A DNA stretch of 64,000 bases from Gracilibacillus alcaliphilus (lineage in GTDB: Bacteria > Bacillota > Bacilli > Bacillales > Amphibacillaceae), in assembly GCF_016909015.1 (NCBI RefSeq), contig NZ_JAFBFA010000015.1:1-64000 (forward strand). Direction: 5' to 3'. Below are positions 1-8,667 of the stretch, one piece after another. A model generated the notes under the pieces. That model searched no databases, was not told the DNA's origin, and saw only the letters and a list, made by a program, of their open reading frames with translations. Position 1 is the first letter of the stretch. The number at the start of each line of letters is the position of its first letter. Both the position numbers and the translations under genes were made by a program.

Positions 1-19
1 CATAACTGTAAGTTTTCAT
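1..19 (-). CDS. 5' end of an unknown gene (partial)
   Basis: Only the first six codons (MKTYSY) lie in the window. The start is supported by an AGGAGG-type ribosome binding site at 24-30 on the minus strand, seven bases before the ATG, and by a promoter at 47-76. It is separated by a terminator (181-224) from the operon that ends at 235, so it probably begins a new transcript. Its product cannot be told from six residues. Confidence 0.6.
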
Positions 20-46
20 ATGCTCCTCCTGTTGATTAATTTTTCT

Positions 47-76
47 ATTATAACGGACAGTTTCGAGGAGTGTCTA
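47..76 (-). promoter_or_regulatory. Promoter for the partial gene at the left edge
   Basis: On the minus strand a -35 TAGACA (71-76) is followed after 18 bases by -10 TATAAT (47-52). The box ACGGACA occurs directly upstream of the -10 (53-59, plus-strand reading), again at 104-110 and inverted at 135-141, which suggests binding sites for a regulator. Confidence 0.6.
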
Positions 77-180
77 CTTTACTAATACAATATCACCCGG
101 ATGACGGACAATTTACCCGGGTGGCACGCTTTTTTGTCCGTCATTTTTCAGCTTGTCTAATGATAGAGGGGTCTGTACGC

Positions 181-224
181 AAAAACACCTCTCCCGCTAT
201 CAAGAAAATATAACAGAAGAGGTG
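181..224 (-). terminator. Rho-independent terminator of the rhamnogalacturonan operon
   Basis: On the minus strand CACCTCT (218-224) pairs with AGAGGTG (186-192) and is followed by TTTTT (181-185). It sits about ten bases after the stop codon at 235. The loop is long (25 bases) and A/T-rich. Confidence 0.65.
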
Positions 225-234
225 CCTGCTATCC

Positions 235-924
235 TTATTTTTCACGAAGCTGAAATACTTTTAAATTGGCATATTCCGCAATTAATGGGGCCATTTGTCG
301 AAAGCCGATTTTTCCATCTTTCAGATATGGTCCGTACTCTCTGCCGTCATCATGAAAATGGAAAATGGGCAATTGATTCATATAAAATGTGATATCGCCT
401 TGATATTTTACCAATTCTAATTGATACGGGCCTTTGGCGTCTTCCACATTAGGTAAAGGGTCGGCGCCTTGGGCAACTAGATGAAAGCCGTAGCTTTTTC
501 TCAGATTACTAGTGTGAAATTGCCTTTCGTCCTCCCATTTTCTCCTATAATATGACACATGATAGGCGTTGATATCACCGTGATGATATTGATCATAAAT
601 CCCAGTCCGTTTGGTTAAAGAAGAGGAAAATAAATCTTCACCTGCTCCACCTTTTGCGGCAAAAAACAGGATACAGAGACCTGGCTCCCTGATTGGCCAA
701 AAATCCCATGTCACGGCAATATTCTCAGGAAAATCTTCTGGACACCATAAAACAAAATTTGATTTTTGGCCTTGCAGGGGATCTTTTTTGTTTTCCATCC
801 GTAATCGCTGTAACGGAAAACTAAGCGCAGCCTCTCCTTCTATGCGAAAATCGTTGATATCTGCTTGGTCCTGCAATGGATTATGATAGATTAGTTGATG
901 ATCATATTGTTCCTGCCAATTCAT
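235..924 (-). CDS. YesU-like DUF1961 protein
   Basis: A 229-residue protein resembling B. subtilis YesU (DUF1961), a concanavalin-like jelly-roll family found in rhamnogalacturonan clusters; its biochemical role is not established. It is rich in aromatic residues (for example WDFWPIREPG near residue 72 and FHFHDDGREYGPY near 188), as expected of a carbohydrate-binding sheet. There is no signal peptide. Its ATG overlaps the TGA of the exo-lyase gene upstream by four bases (ATGA), so the two are translationally coupled, and it is the last gene of the operon before the terminator at 181-224. The assignment rests on recognition of the family and the yes-type neighbourhood. Confidence 0.75.
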   Translation of the reverse strand: MNWQEQYDHQLIYHNPLQDQADINDFRIEGEAALSFPLQRLRMENKKDPLQGQKSNFVLWCPEDFPENIAVTWDFWPIREPGLCILFFAAKGGAGEDLFSSSLTKRTGIYDQYHHGDINAYHVSYYRRKWEDERQFHTSNLRKSYGFHLVAQGADPLPNVEDAKGPYQLELVKYQGDITFYMNQLPIFHFHDDGREYGPYLKDGKIGFRQMAPLIAEYANLKVFQLREK

Positions 925-3551
925 CCGCCCGTCTCCTCCTTGCCTGCTGTCAGCATCTCCTCATAAGAATCATCTAAAGCATCATCGATTAGCTCCAGAC
1001 AAATCATCACATTAAGCGACCATTGAGCTGCTGTATTGGTCGAAATACCCTTTATTTCTTGAATCGGATGGAGATAATCAGTTACTTCTTCTACAAGTAA
1101 AGGCGACTTAATATGCCAATGGCTTTGCTCCTCTAATAACAGTTTCCAGGCCAGCGCGGCCAAATTCCCATCTTGCTTTTTGGCCGCAGCATAGGCGACC
1201 AGTGAAGCGGAAAGCATCGGGATATTCCAGTCCACTCCTTTGATTTCGCCATTGGTTAAACGACTTTTTTCTTCAGGGGAAAGATTATAGAACGCCCCGA
1301 ATTCCACCAGCATCTCCTGCCATCGGCTATCTTCGAGTAGTTCCGCCATTTCCATCCATACCTGAGCGCCTCCCATGCTAAAGATAAGGTGATGCCCTTT
1401 ATTCTCGGCCCCCATATAGAATAACTCGCCTGTCCTTGGCTCATAACCGAACACTGGGCCTGTTAACAGCCGAAAGGGCATCTTTTCCAAACATTTGATA
1501 CCGGTAAACAGCTTATCTCTATACGTATGATCCTGATATCTTTCCCATTTTGTCAGCCAGTTGGAACAAAAAGCTGCCCAGTCAGGCCCGCTCCGTGTAT
1601 GGGTACTGTATTGATCCTCTGGAAAATAGGCTCGCATCGGATCGATATATACTGTCGTATAATCAGCATCCACTACTTCATCCATCATGTCGCCGATACG
1701 TTCATCCGCAGTGAGATAATAATAAAAACGGTGCAGTCCTGCCGCTCCAATCCGTGCTTCCTTACAGCCGCAGCCCCAATGACTGACATTGTGTCTCGAT
1801 CCCAGTCCTTTATAAGCCCCCTTATGATAGACATCGACTTCACTCGTATGGCGTGTCATAGCCTCGGCCATGCGAAAAATATCCGTTCTTCCTGTGCGCA
1901 AAAACATATACCAGAGCCAGTAATTTGGTGCCAGCTCTGTATTTTGCCAGGCACAGCCGCCTAAATCATAGCGCCAGACATGACGGACTGGATCATAACT
2001 ATGCATCACATCCCCATAATCCCAAAAACCATACCATTTGCGCTGTTCGATTTCCTTTAAATAAAAACCAAGTACCTCATCTAATGTCTGTTCCAGCCTT
2101 GCTTTGATCGGTGTATCCGTATTTCTTAAGCTCCAAATCCCCAGTGCTTTGGTCTGATGATAGTAAGCAGGATCACCAACGAGTAATGGCGGCGACTCTT
2201 TCTTACCTACTAGTTTTTTTAAGGTAGGGATGTCAGGTGTTACAGCAAAGCAATTGATATATAACTCGCTTGTATTACCAACCCCATAAGGCGTACTTCT
2301 TAATTCTTCGGCACCTTCATAAGACGAACTAACATGTGTTTCTGTATCATAATGGCGCATATCCATCGCTTGAACCTCTGGTGACCAAAACCATGTCCTT
2401 ACAACAGCTTGCTCTGCAGCTAAATCGCTTATTTCAAATGAGGCAGGATATTTTTTCCAAAAATTGCGTAATCCCACTGTTATGCCGCCAATTTCTGAGC
2501 CAACATAGACAAGTCCGCCTGATCTACTGCCATTCACAGCATGCACCCAGGCACAGCCTGCTTGTGTCTGTTTGGCAATCGAATAGGAATCAACAGAATG
2601 CTGGACTAATTTATAATGGTTCCATGTCGCGGCATCATCCAGCAAATCGATAAAAGGTTGGTCGCCTTCCTCGAACTGAATGGGACGGCCGCTCCTTTGT
2701 TTTTTATACATCTCCTCATACTTGCCTTGTGTTCTTAGTGTCAGCAGCCCTTTAGGCGACTCACTAAAAAAGCCTTCCTCTCCTGCCAAACGCACATATC
2801 GATTATATAAGGCTCCTTGCATCGGCACTGCGAATTCCAGACCAATCCCTTTAATAAAATCTTGATGTGGATTACCATCATATAAAAAAGAATGAACAAT
2901 TTTCACTTCAGGCTGTTGGGCATAAAAGTACAATCGTACCTGAAACGGCAGCCACTCCCGCTTGTTACTGCTCAGCCGGTGTCTGCCAGTCACCTTGATC
3001 ACAGCTCTTATGGGACCGGCTTGTTCCACCGTTACATCATATATTTCACTATAAAAGGTTTCCTGACGATATGTATCAATCCCCTCTGTTCGATGGTGGG
3101 ATTCACGAATACCGATCAGTCTGCCCTTTTGGCAAGAAGTTGTATTATTTATGGACATCTCTTCGATCAAAAAGCTGCCTTTTTTGTTCACCTTACATAT
3201 TAATGTGTTGGTATCAATTATGATGCGCTCATCTGTTTCCTCTACTGTAAGCACTTCTGATTGTTGAAGCGCTGCTGCATCTGTTAATGACACTGGTTGC
3301 TTCAATAGACCTCCAGGGATAGAGGCAGCATGTGCTGTCCACTTCACACTGCCGTCCGGCCAAAAGGCAGTCGGCCATGTTTGCACCGGCAGACTCGATG
3401 TATCCGATGTATCCGCATTGCCTACTTTCAGCATATATGATTCCAGCCTTTTTAACTGCCCTTTTTCCCATGGAATCCCCCATGTCACACCTGTAGATAA
3501 ATGATTGTCTGTTTCCAGCCAGGATAATGGAATATTTGTTTGAATAATCAC
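921..3551 (-). CDS. YetA/PcRGLX-like exo-rhamnogalacturonan lyase
   Basis: An 876-residue protein of the PcRGLX/YetA family, with an N-terminal RIFT-barrel region (FWPDGSVKWTAHA near residue 67), a central beta-sandwich and a C-terminal alpha/alpha toroid (about 470-800, including GSRHNVSHWGCGC and TRSGPDWAAFCSNW). The fungal relative PcRGLX removes unsaturated disaccharides from rhamnogalacturonan I chain ends; B. subtilis YetA lies beside the yes/lpl genes. There is no signal peptide, so it should act on imported oligosaccharides. The start is a GTG behind GGAAGGAG, directly abutting the stop of the propeller gene. Substrate specificity within pectin is inferred from family and context. Confidence 0.8.
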   Translation of the reverse strand: MIIQTNIPLSWLETDNHLSTGVTWGIPWEKGQLKRLESYMLKVGNADTSDTSSLPVQTWPTAFWPDGSVKWTAHAASIPGGLLKQPVSLTDAAALQQSEVLTVEETDERIIIDTNTLICKVNKKGSFLIEEMSINNTTSCQKGRLIGIRESHHRTEGIDTYRQETFYSEIYDVTVEQAGPIRAVIKVTGRHRLSSNKREWLPFQVRLYFYAQQPEVKIVHSFLYDGNPHQDFIKGIGLEFAVPMQGALYNRYVRLAGEEGFFSESPKGLLTLRTQGKYEEMYKKQRSGRPIQFEEGDQPFIDLLDDAATWNHYKLVQHSVDSYSIAKQTQAGCAWVHAVNGSRSGGLVYVGSEIGGITVGLRNFWKKYPASFEISDLAAEQAVVRTWFWSPEVQAMDMRHYDTETHVSSSYEGAEELRSTPYGVGNTSELYINCFAVTPDIPTLKKLVGKKESPPLLVGDPAYYHQTKALGIWSLRNTDTPIKARLEQTLDEVLGFYLKEIEQRKWYGFWDYGDVMHSYDPVRHVWRYDLGGCAWQNTELAPNYWLWYMFLRTGRTDIFRMAEAMTRHTSEVDVYHKGAYKGLGSRHNVSHWGCGCKEARIGAAGLHRFYYYLTADERIGDMMDEVVDADYTTVYIDPMRAYFPEDQYSTHTRSGPDWAAFCSNWLTKWERYQDHTYRDKLFTGIKCLEKMPFRLLTGPVFGYEPRTGELFYMGAENKGHHLIFSMGGAQVWMEMAELLEDSRWQEMLVEFGAFYNLSPEEKSRLTNGEIKGVDWNIPMLSASLVAYAAAKKQDGNLAALAWKLLLEEQSHWHIKSPLLVEEVTDYLHPIQEIKGISTNTAAQWSLNVMICLELIDDALDDSYEEMLTAGKEETGG

Positions 3552-4823
3552 TCACTCCTTCCTATATTCTCCGCCGGGATACAATGTCACGGCATATAAT
3601 CGTTTCGGCTGTTGCAATGGTTGCTGCTTAACTGGTTTTAATGAAAAAGCTTGGCTTGCATATATATAAGCCTGATGATCATTATAGATAATGACACTAT
3701 CAGAGCCATTCCCAACTAGATCACCATAGACGACATAACCATCGACTGGAAAAGTCACCACAGGCTGCATATAACCGTCGTACAGAGTAGGATTTATACC
3801 ACCGCCGCGACGATAAGCAAGGATATAGTCCAGCTCATGGGCATCCCAATTTCTGATCGTTTCAATAATGGTGAGCCAGCCATATGACTGACGATCTTCC
3901 TTCCAGATTTCCTGTCCTTGTGCATCCAGCAAAAACAAACCATCCTTACCATTTCCTCCACCATCGCCGCGAATAATCCGATCCAGTCCAGCTATCTGCA
4001 AACCGGCATAATCACTGCGGAATTTCCCCAAACTAATGTGCTGAGATTCAATTGAACCTTCATATCGCCATAATTCCTGTCCTTGATGATCATACATTAC
4101 AGTCACACTGCCGCCGATGACAATTTGATAGTGATCACTGTCTTCTTCCACTTTTCCTACCCATATACAATCGGCATGATCATCCAGCGGCTGGCATGAC
4201 CATAGCGTTTGTCCATTGGCCTGAAGTAAATCATAACCTGCCATCACTTCATCATAATGATCCCCATCCAAATCAAATACCCAAGGATAATGTCCCACAT
4301 TCCCTTTATGTGTCCATAACAAATGAAACTGTCTGTCCAGCGCCCACAATTGAGCATACCGATCCTTGAGGATAATATCTTGCGGAACATCTTTACCAGT
4401 TAAATTAGCAATAATAATACAATCATGGGCTTCATCAGCCGGCAGGTCATAGCGTTCTTTTAGCTGGCCCGTTTTACCGTCCAAGATCAGAAATTGCTTA
4501 TTCATCACACAGAGGACTTCGTTATAGCCATCACCATCAATATCATATATTTGAACCGGATAATCTGACCCAGGCCCGCCCGGATTCTCACTAGGCTGAC
4601 CTACTTGCCAAAGTATATCCCCATCCAGTGAATAAGCTGTCATGGCTTCTACTTGATGTGGTACATAACGATCGTCAATATTGCCATCAGGCTGCACTAA
4701 AAGCAAATCCATCCGTCCTGATCCTGTTAGATCCCCGATATACATTTTGCAGTTCTTTCCAGCCGCACTAATATCAATCTCGCCTAATAGTACAGCTTGA
4801 CTTTGACTATAATCAGTCATCAT
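3552..4823 (-). CDS. Cytoplasmic FG-GAP/VCBS-type beta-propeller protein
   Basis: A 423-residue protein made of repeated blades with calcium-binding-like D-x-D-x-D-G loops (DIDGDGYNEVLC, DLDGDHYDEVMAG, GDLTGSGRMDL, GDLVGNGSDSV). The fold resembles the eight-bladed propeller of family PL11 rhamnogalacturonan lyases (YesW/YesX), but it is shorter than those (about 600 residues) and has no signal peptide. Whether it is a lyase, a lectin or a scaffold is not known. It lies between the acetylesterase and the exo-lyase, with four-base or adjacent junctions on both sides, so it is made with them. An in-frame ATG at 4820 is an alternative start. Confidence 0.6.
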   Translation of the reverse strand: MMTDYSQSQAVLLGEIDISAAGKNCKMYIGDLTGSGRMDLLLVQPDGNIDDRYVPHQVEAMTAYSLDGDILWQVGQPSENPGGPGSDYPVQIYDIDGDGYNEVLCVMNKQFLILDGKTGQLKERYDLPADEAHDCIIIANLTGKDVPQDIILKDRYAQLWALDRQFHLLWTHKGNVGHYPWVFDLDGDHYDEVMAGYDLLQANGQTLWSCQPLDDHADCIWVGKVEEDSDHYQIVIGGSVTVMYDHQGQELWRYEGSIESQHISLGKFRSDYAGLQIAGLDRIIRGDGGGNGKDGLFLLDAQGQEIWKEDRQSYGWLTIIETIRNWDAHELDYILAYRRGGGINPTLYDGYMQPVVTFPVDGYVVYGDLVGNGSDSVIIYNDHQAYIYASQAFSLKPVKQQPLQQPKRLYAVTLYPGGEYRKE

Positions 4824-5497
4824 GTCACCCCTTTTTCTGATATTTTCACATATTGTGATAACGGAATAGATAATTTCTTTACTTCTTCACTGACAATTCT
4901 CGCAATCTGACTAGCGCCGACATCTGTAAAATGTGTATGATCATCACCATTTTGCGAAACCATAAAGAAAGGCATCACTGCTTGATAACCTATCGTCGTA
5001 AAATAGCGGATACTCGCCTGCATCAAATCCATCACATCTACCTGCATTTCTGCAGCTATTTCCTTCATCGCATTACAATAATCACCAAAATCAGCTAGAA
5101 ATTCACCTCGTACATAATGAAGCCTGGCTACCGGAGTAATCAGAATCGGAACGGCTCCTTTACTTCTGACTCCCTCTACATATTGTCTGAGATATTGTTT
5201 ATAATCTTGATATGGTTCTGTATATCGTGCTGGTCGCTCTTTTGTCGAATCATTATGGCCCATTTGAACAAAAAGGTAATCCCCTGCTTCGATTTCGGAT
5301 AAGATATTTGCTAATCGCCCTTCCTCAATAAATGTTTTTGTACTCCTGCCCCCTATAGCATAATTGTAAAAAGTGACAGATGGATGGAAATATTCTGCGA
5401 TAAATTGTCCCCATCCCGCTTGTCTGCCATCTTGCAGTGAATAAGTTTGCATCGTCGAATCACCTGCTAAATAGACATGGCATCTATGATTTGGCAT
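4820..5497 (-). CDS. SGNH-family rhamnogalacturonan acetylesterase (YesT/YesY-like)
   Basis: A 225-residue GDSL/SGNH hydrolase. Block I is LAGDSTMQTY with catalytic Ser14, block II is AIGGRS with the Gly, block III is MGHND with the Asn, and block V is DHTHF with the Asp-His pair near residue 190. B. subtilis YesT and YesY are the corresponding enzymes, which remove acetyl groups from galacturonate residues of rhamnogalacturonan so that lyases can act. No signal peptide is present. I place the start at the ATG at 5497, eight bases after GGAGG; the GTG at 5506 overlaps the ribosome binding site. Confidence 0.85.
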   Translation of the reverse strand: MPNHRCHVYLAGDSTMQTYSLQDGRQAGWGQFIAEYFHPSVTFYNYAIGGRSTKTFIEEGRLANILSEIEAGDYLFVQMGHNDSTKERPARYTEPYQDYKQYLRQYVEGVRSKGAVPILITPVARLHYVRGEFLADFGDYCNAMKEIAAEMQVDVMDLMQASIRYFTTIGYQAVMPFFMVSQNGDDHTHFTDVGASQIARIVSEEVKKLSIPLSQYVKISEKGVT

Positions 5498-5510
5498 TCT
5501 TCTCACCTCC

Positions 5511-6167
5511 CTATCCTATAATCTGGCTATGACTCTCCTGTAGTTGATCTTGTTTATATTCAATCCGCAGAAAGGTTCGATAAACAATCCACGTCACGAT
5601 AAAACCGGTTAAACTTGCGCCAAAGAAAAATAGAAACACCGGCAAGGAAAAAAATAGATAATGCAGCGTCAGACAGGCAGCCAATGCATAGATCGTTCGC
5701 AGCGGGTGGTAAAAGGCTACCAGAATGGCATTCCTAAAATAATTAAACAAATGATTATGATAATGTACATACATCGGAAAAATATAAATCAGCATAATAC
5801 TGTATACAATCATCGCCAAGATCTGCATATAATGCAGTACAGCTGCCCATGTTTCATTATCTATTGCTAAGAAGTTGCTATTTACATAGATCATATAAGG
5901 GATCAGAAGCAAGATGAACGTTAACATATTTGCCCGGATAAACTCCTGTTTATATGTCTGTTTAAATGTTTTAAATACTTCTACATCCCTATCCTCATTC
6001 ATCCAATATTCCCGAAATATCTTAAACATCGCCACCGTACTTGGGCCAATCCCAAAAAGGACCAAGCCAATCAGTGTAAAGCAGACCCATAACAGATTGA
6101 TATACAGCAGCATAAACACGACATCACCAAAGCGATAAAATTTACCGAACCAACCATTCTCAAACAT
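5511..6167 (-). CDS. DUF624 membrane protein (YesV/YesL-like)
   Basis: A 218-residue integral membrane protein with about five hydrophobic helices and the DUF624 hallmark near the N-terminus (WFGKFYRFGDVVFMLLYINLL, then GLVLFGIGPSTVAMF). B. subtilis YesL and YesV belong here; the family is found in carbohydrate ABC-importer operons and may assist the permeases, but no activity is proven. The upstream GTG at 6194 lies before the AGGAGG sequence, so the ATG at 6167, seven bases after it, is the better start. It follows the glycoside hydrolase gene and precedes the acetylesterase gene. Confidence 0.8.
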   Translation of the reverse strand: MFENGWFGKFYRFGDVVFMLLYINLLWVCFTLIGLVLFGIGPSTVAMFKIFREYWMNEDRDVEVFKTFKQTYKQEFIRANMLTFILLLIPYMIYVNSNFLAIDNETWAAVLHYMQILAMIVYSIMLIYIFPMYVHYHNHLFNYFRNAILVAFYHPLRTIYALAACLTLHYLFFSLPVFLFFFGASLTGFIVTWIVYRTFLRIEYKQDQLQESHSQIIG

Positions 6168-6190
6168 AGACATTCCTCCTTTCACTTCTC

Positions 6191-8644
6191 TCACGTCTGT
6201 ACTAACGTCACAGACACAGGACCTAATAATCCAGCAGGCAGTGCTATCTTATCCATTTGATTAGCGATACTGTTGCGAACGTCAATCGATACGCTATTTT
6301 CTCCCACCCTCAAATAATCACTAGGAATCACCCATTGATACGGCGCCCACATTTGCACCCCTATCTCCTGCTGATTGATACAGACACTGGCGATTTGATG
6401 AACCACTCCGAGATCAAGGATCACCTCACAATCAGGTGAAAGGTCAGGTATTTTAAAAGAATTCTCATATCGTAAAACTCCTGAAAAATAGGCCATCCCC
6501 TCCCATTCAGTCCAAGAAGTTAAGTCGCTGATCGATTGAGAAAACGAGGGATGACTTACTATCCATTCGGGTTGTATGGCAAGGGACTCAGAGCTCTGCT
6601 TCGTCTCTTGTCTCTCCCATATTTCCGCCTTTGTTGGATCAACATAATAAATAATCGAGGATCTTCTAGGCAATGTGATCGGCATATACCGATTCTCTTC
6701 TAGCGCTTGTTCTGCATATGTCCCTTTCCAAGCATCCCACTTCTCCACCCTGCCTTTCTCCTGCAGCCGGATCTTCCCTTGATAGGTTTCCTCTCCTTCA
6801 TTGACCAGCAGATAAAAACAGGAGCCATCCTTTTTCACTTTGCTGAGGCGAATATCCGGTTCGGCGGGCAGTATGCTTACTTGGTTCTGACAGACAGCGG
6901 GAATCTTCTGCAGGATCTCATCGGTTTGGCTGATCATAACAGCGATCGAATCCAGCACCGTTTCCGTTTCTTGCTGTAAAGCAATCACCTTCCCGCCATT
7001 TTGTACAAATGAGGCTAACTTTCGAACCGTTGCCTTATTCAAGCTGAGATTATTTTCAACGATAATTAGTTGATACTTCTGTTGCTGGATATATACAGCA
7101 CCTTCCCGAATGTCACTTTGATTAACGAAAAGGGATTCCTCTAAATAATTGAATTCAATTTGATGCTGATACAGTGGCTTCACTATTCGCCATGGCAGAT
7201 AGTTTTCCTCACACAGAACAGCTATCCCAGTATCATTAACGGCATCGGTCATTAACCAGCTCAACCTTTTCATATATTGCGAAAACTGATTATAATAAGG
7301 CCACCAGAGATTGTGTGGTCCGACATCAGGCGGCCGTTCATGGCTGCGCTTCTCTCCCCGGATCGAATAATAAAAGGCATGTGGACAAAACAGGTTTATT
7401 CCTCTTACAGCAAGCCAGTCGATATACCATTTCATATCGTCTGCACTCAATGCCCAGCCGCTCTCTTTACCACAGGCACCTAACACCTCATTTAAATTTC
7501 TGCGTCTGCCTCGATGTCTGGCTGCGTCAGAAGAACACTTCCCGGCTGTGGAATGTTCTCCTTCTATCCCTTTGTCCGCTTCTGGTGCTACCCATCTCCA
7601 GACCACATCCTGACCCGGTATTTGAAAGGCATCCAATAAACCGATATCATCACTGGCCGCCGGGTGACCGGTCAATGCAATGCCATGCTGCTCACACCAC
7701 CTGCTAATTGGGATATAATAGGATCGATTGAGCTGATGATTAACGGCTTGCTGAAATGATTTTCTAATAGCATTCGTTTGTTCACCTGCCTCGAACCATA
7801 GTACCGGTAAATGTGATTCCAGATTTCCTTCCTGTTGATAGATAGCTAAGAAGCCTGTTGTCCACGGTTTCAATCCTGGAAGAGCTCCCCTGCCTAATAT
7901 ATCTGGTTCATCCGTAAACATAGCCGTAATCGGATCGCCAAAGTATGGCTTTAGTGCTTGATAATATGTATCATGAGTCCGTTCGATAAACTTCTTTACC
8001 GCAGCAGGATTGAGTAAATCGGCCGAACGAGGAGCTTGAGGCTCGCCATCATCTTCACCAAAGTGAATCCCCCTGATATGCCCCTGTGAAAAAGTAGATA
8101 GAAACACAACAACCGACCAGTCACCTTTTTCTTCGGGCTGGAAATAGACCTCATTGTACTGTACCTCTAAGATCACCGTCTTCTCGATCTCGATTCGATC
8201 TTTGGCCAGTTTTTTAACCGCTTGGACAGAGACAAGTTCTTCGCCTTCTTTTAATTCAATCGTGACAGTCCCCTGTTCTGGAATAGGAAACTCCTTCATT
8301 GCTAAACCGCGGCTGGCATACTCGGGGTTATCTTTTACAACCAAGCCATTGGCAGCCCCTGATGGGTACATCCCCTCATCATATAAAATAACTGACATGT
8401 CCAGGGCCTGCGCCTTTTTTACCGCTGTTTCGACAAACGATAAGAAATCAGCCGATAAGTAGGATAGTTCCTCAGGCAGCCCTATTCTCGGATGTAACAC
8501 AAATCCCTTTACACCCTTCTGATAAAAATCTTCTATCTGCCTGTCAATCTCTGCTTCTGACAGTGCATCATTCCAAAACCAAAAAGGAATCGGAGAAAAT
8601 TCGTCTGGCGGATTGATAAATTGCCTGTGCAGGTCTGTTTGCAT
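6191..8644 (-). CDS. Large glycoside hydrolase, GH106/GH2-like (putative alpha-L-rhamnosidase)
   Basis: An 817-residue cytoplasmic protein. It opens with SPIPFWFWNDALSEAEI and GVKGFVLHPRIGLP, which begin a TIM-barrel region, has acidic motifs typical of retaining or inverting hydrolases (MFTDEPDILGRG near 244, ILYDEGMYPSG near 105), and ends with a jelly-roll sugar-binding domain (about 690-817) of the GH2/GH106 type. In this operon an alpha-L-rhamnosidase or a related exo-glycosidase on rhamnogalacturonan oligomers is the simplest role. I cannot assign a CAZy family with confidence. It has no signal peptide. The start has an AAAGGATGTG ribosome binding site. Confidence 0.6.
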   Translation of the reverse strand: MQTDLHRQFINPPDEFSPIPFWFWNDALSEAEIDRQIEDFYQKGVKGFVLHPRIGLPEELSYLSADFLSFVETAVKKAQALDMSVILYDEGMYPSGAANGLVVKDNPEYASRGLAMKEFPIPEQGTVTIELKEGEELVSVQAVKKLAKDRIEIEKTVILEVQYNEVYFQPEEKGDWSVVVFLSTFSQGHIRGIHFGEDDGEPQAPRSADLLNPAAVKKFIERTHDTYYQALKPYFGDPITAMFTDEPDILGRGALPGLKPWTTGFLAIYQQEGNLESHLPVLWFEAGEQTNAIRKSFQQAVNHQLNRSYYIPISRWCEQHGIALTGHPAASDDIGLLDAFQIPGQDVVWRWVAPEADKGIEGEHSTAGKCSSDAARHRGRRRNLNEVLGACGKESGWALSADDMKWYIDWLAVRGINLFCPHAFYYSIRGEKRSHERPPDVGPHNLWWPYYNQFSQYMKRLSWLMTDAVNDTGIAVLCEENYLPWRIVKPLYQHQIEFNYLEESLFVNQSDIREGAVYIQQQKYQLIIVENNLSLNKATVRKLASFVQNGGKVIALQQETETVLDSIAVMISQTDEILQKIPAVCQNQVSILPAEPDIRLSKVKKDGSCFYLLVNEGEETYQGKIRLQEKGRVEKWDAWKGTYAEQALEENRYMPITLPRRSSIIYYVDPTKAEIWERQETKQSSESLAIQPEWIVSHPSFSQSISDLTSWTEWEGMAYFSGVLRYENSFKIPDLSPDCEVILDLGVVHQIASVCINQQEIGVQMWAPYQWVIPSDYLRVGENSVSIDVRNSIANQMDKIALPAGLLGPVSVTLVQT

Positions 8645-8667
8645 CTTGTCACATCCTTTCTCACTGT

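Noticed and set aside
1527..3203. Several plus-strand frames opposite the exo-lyase gene
   Set aside because: They are antisense shadows of a long, well-supported gene with no start signals of their own.
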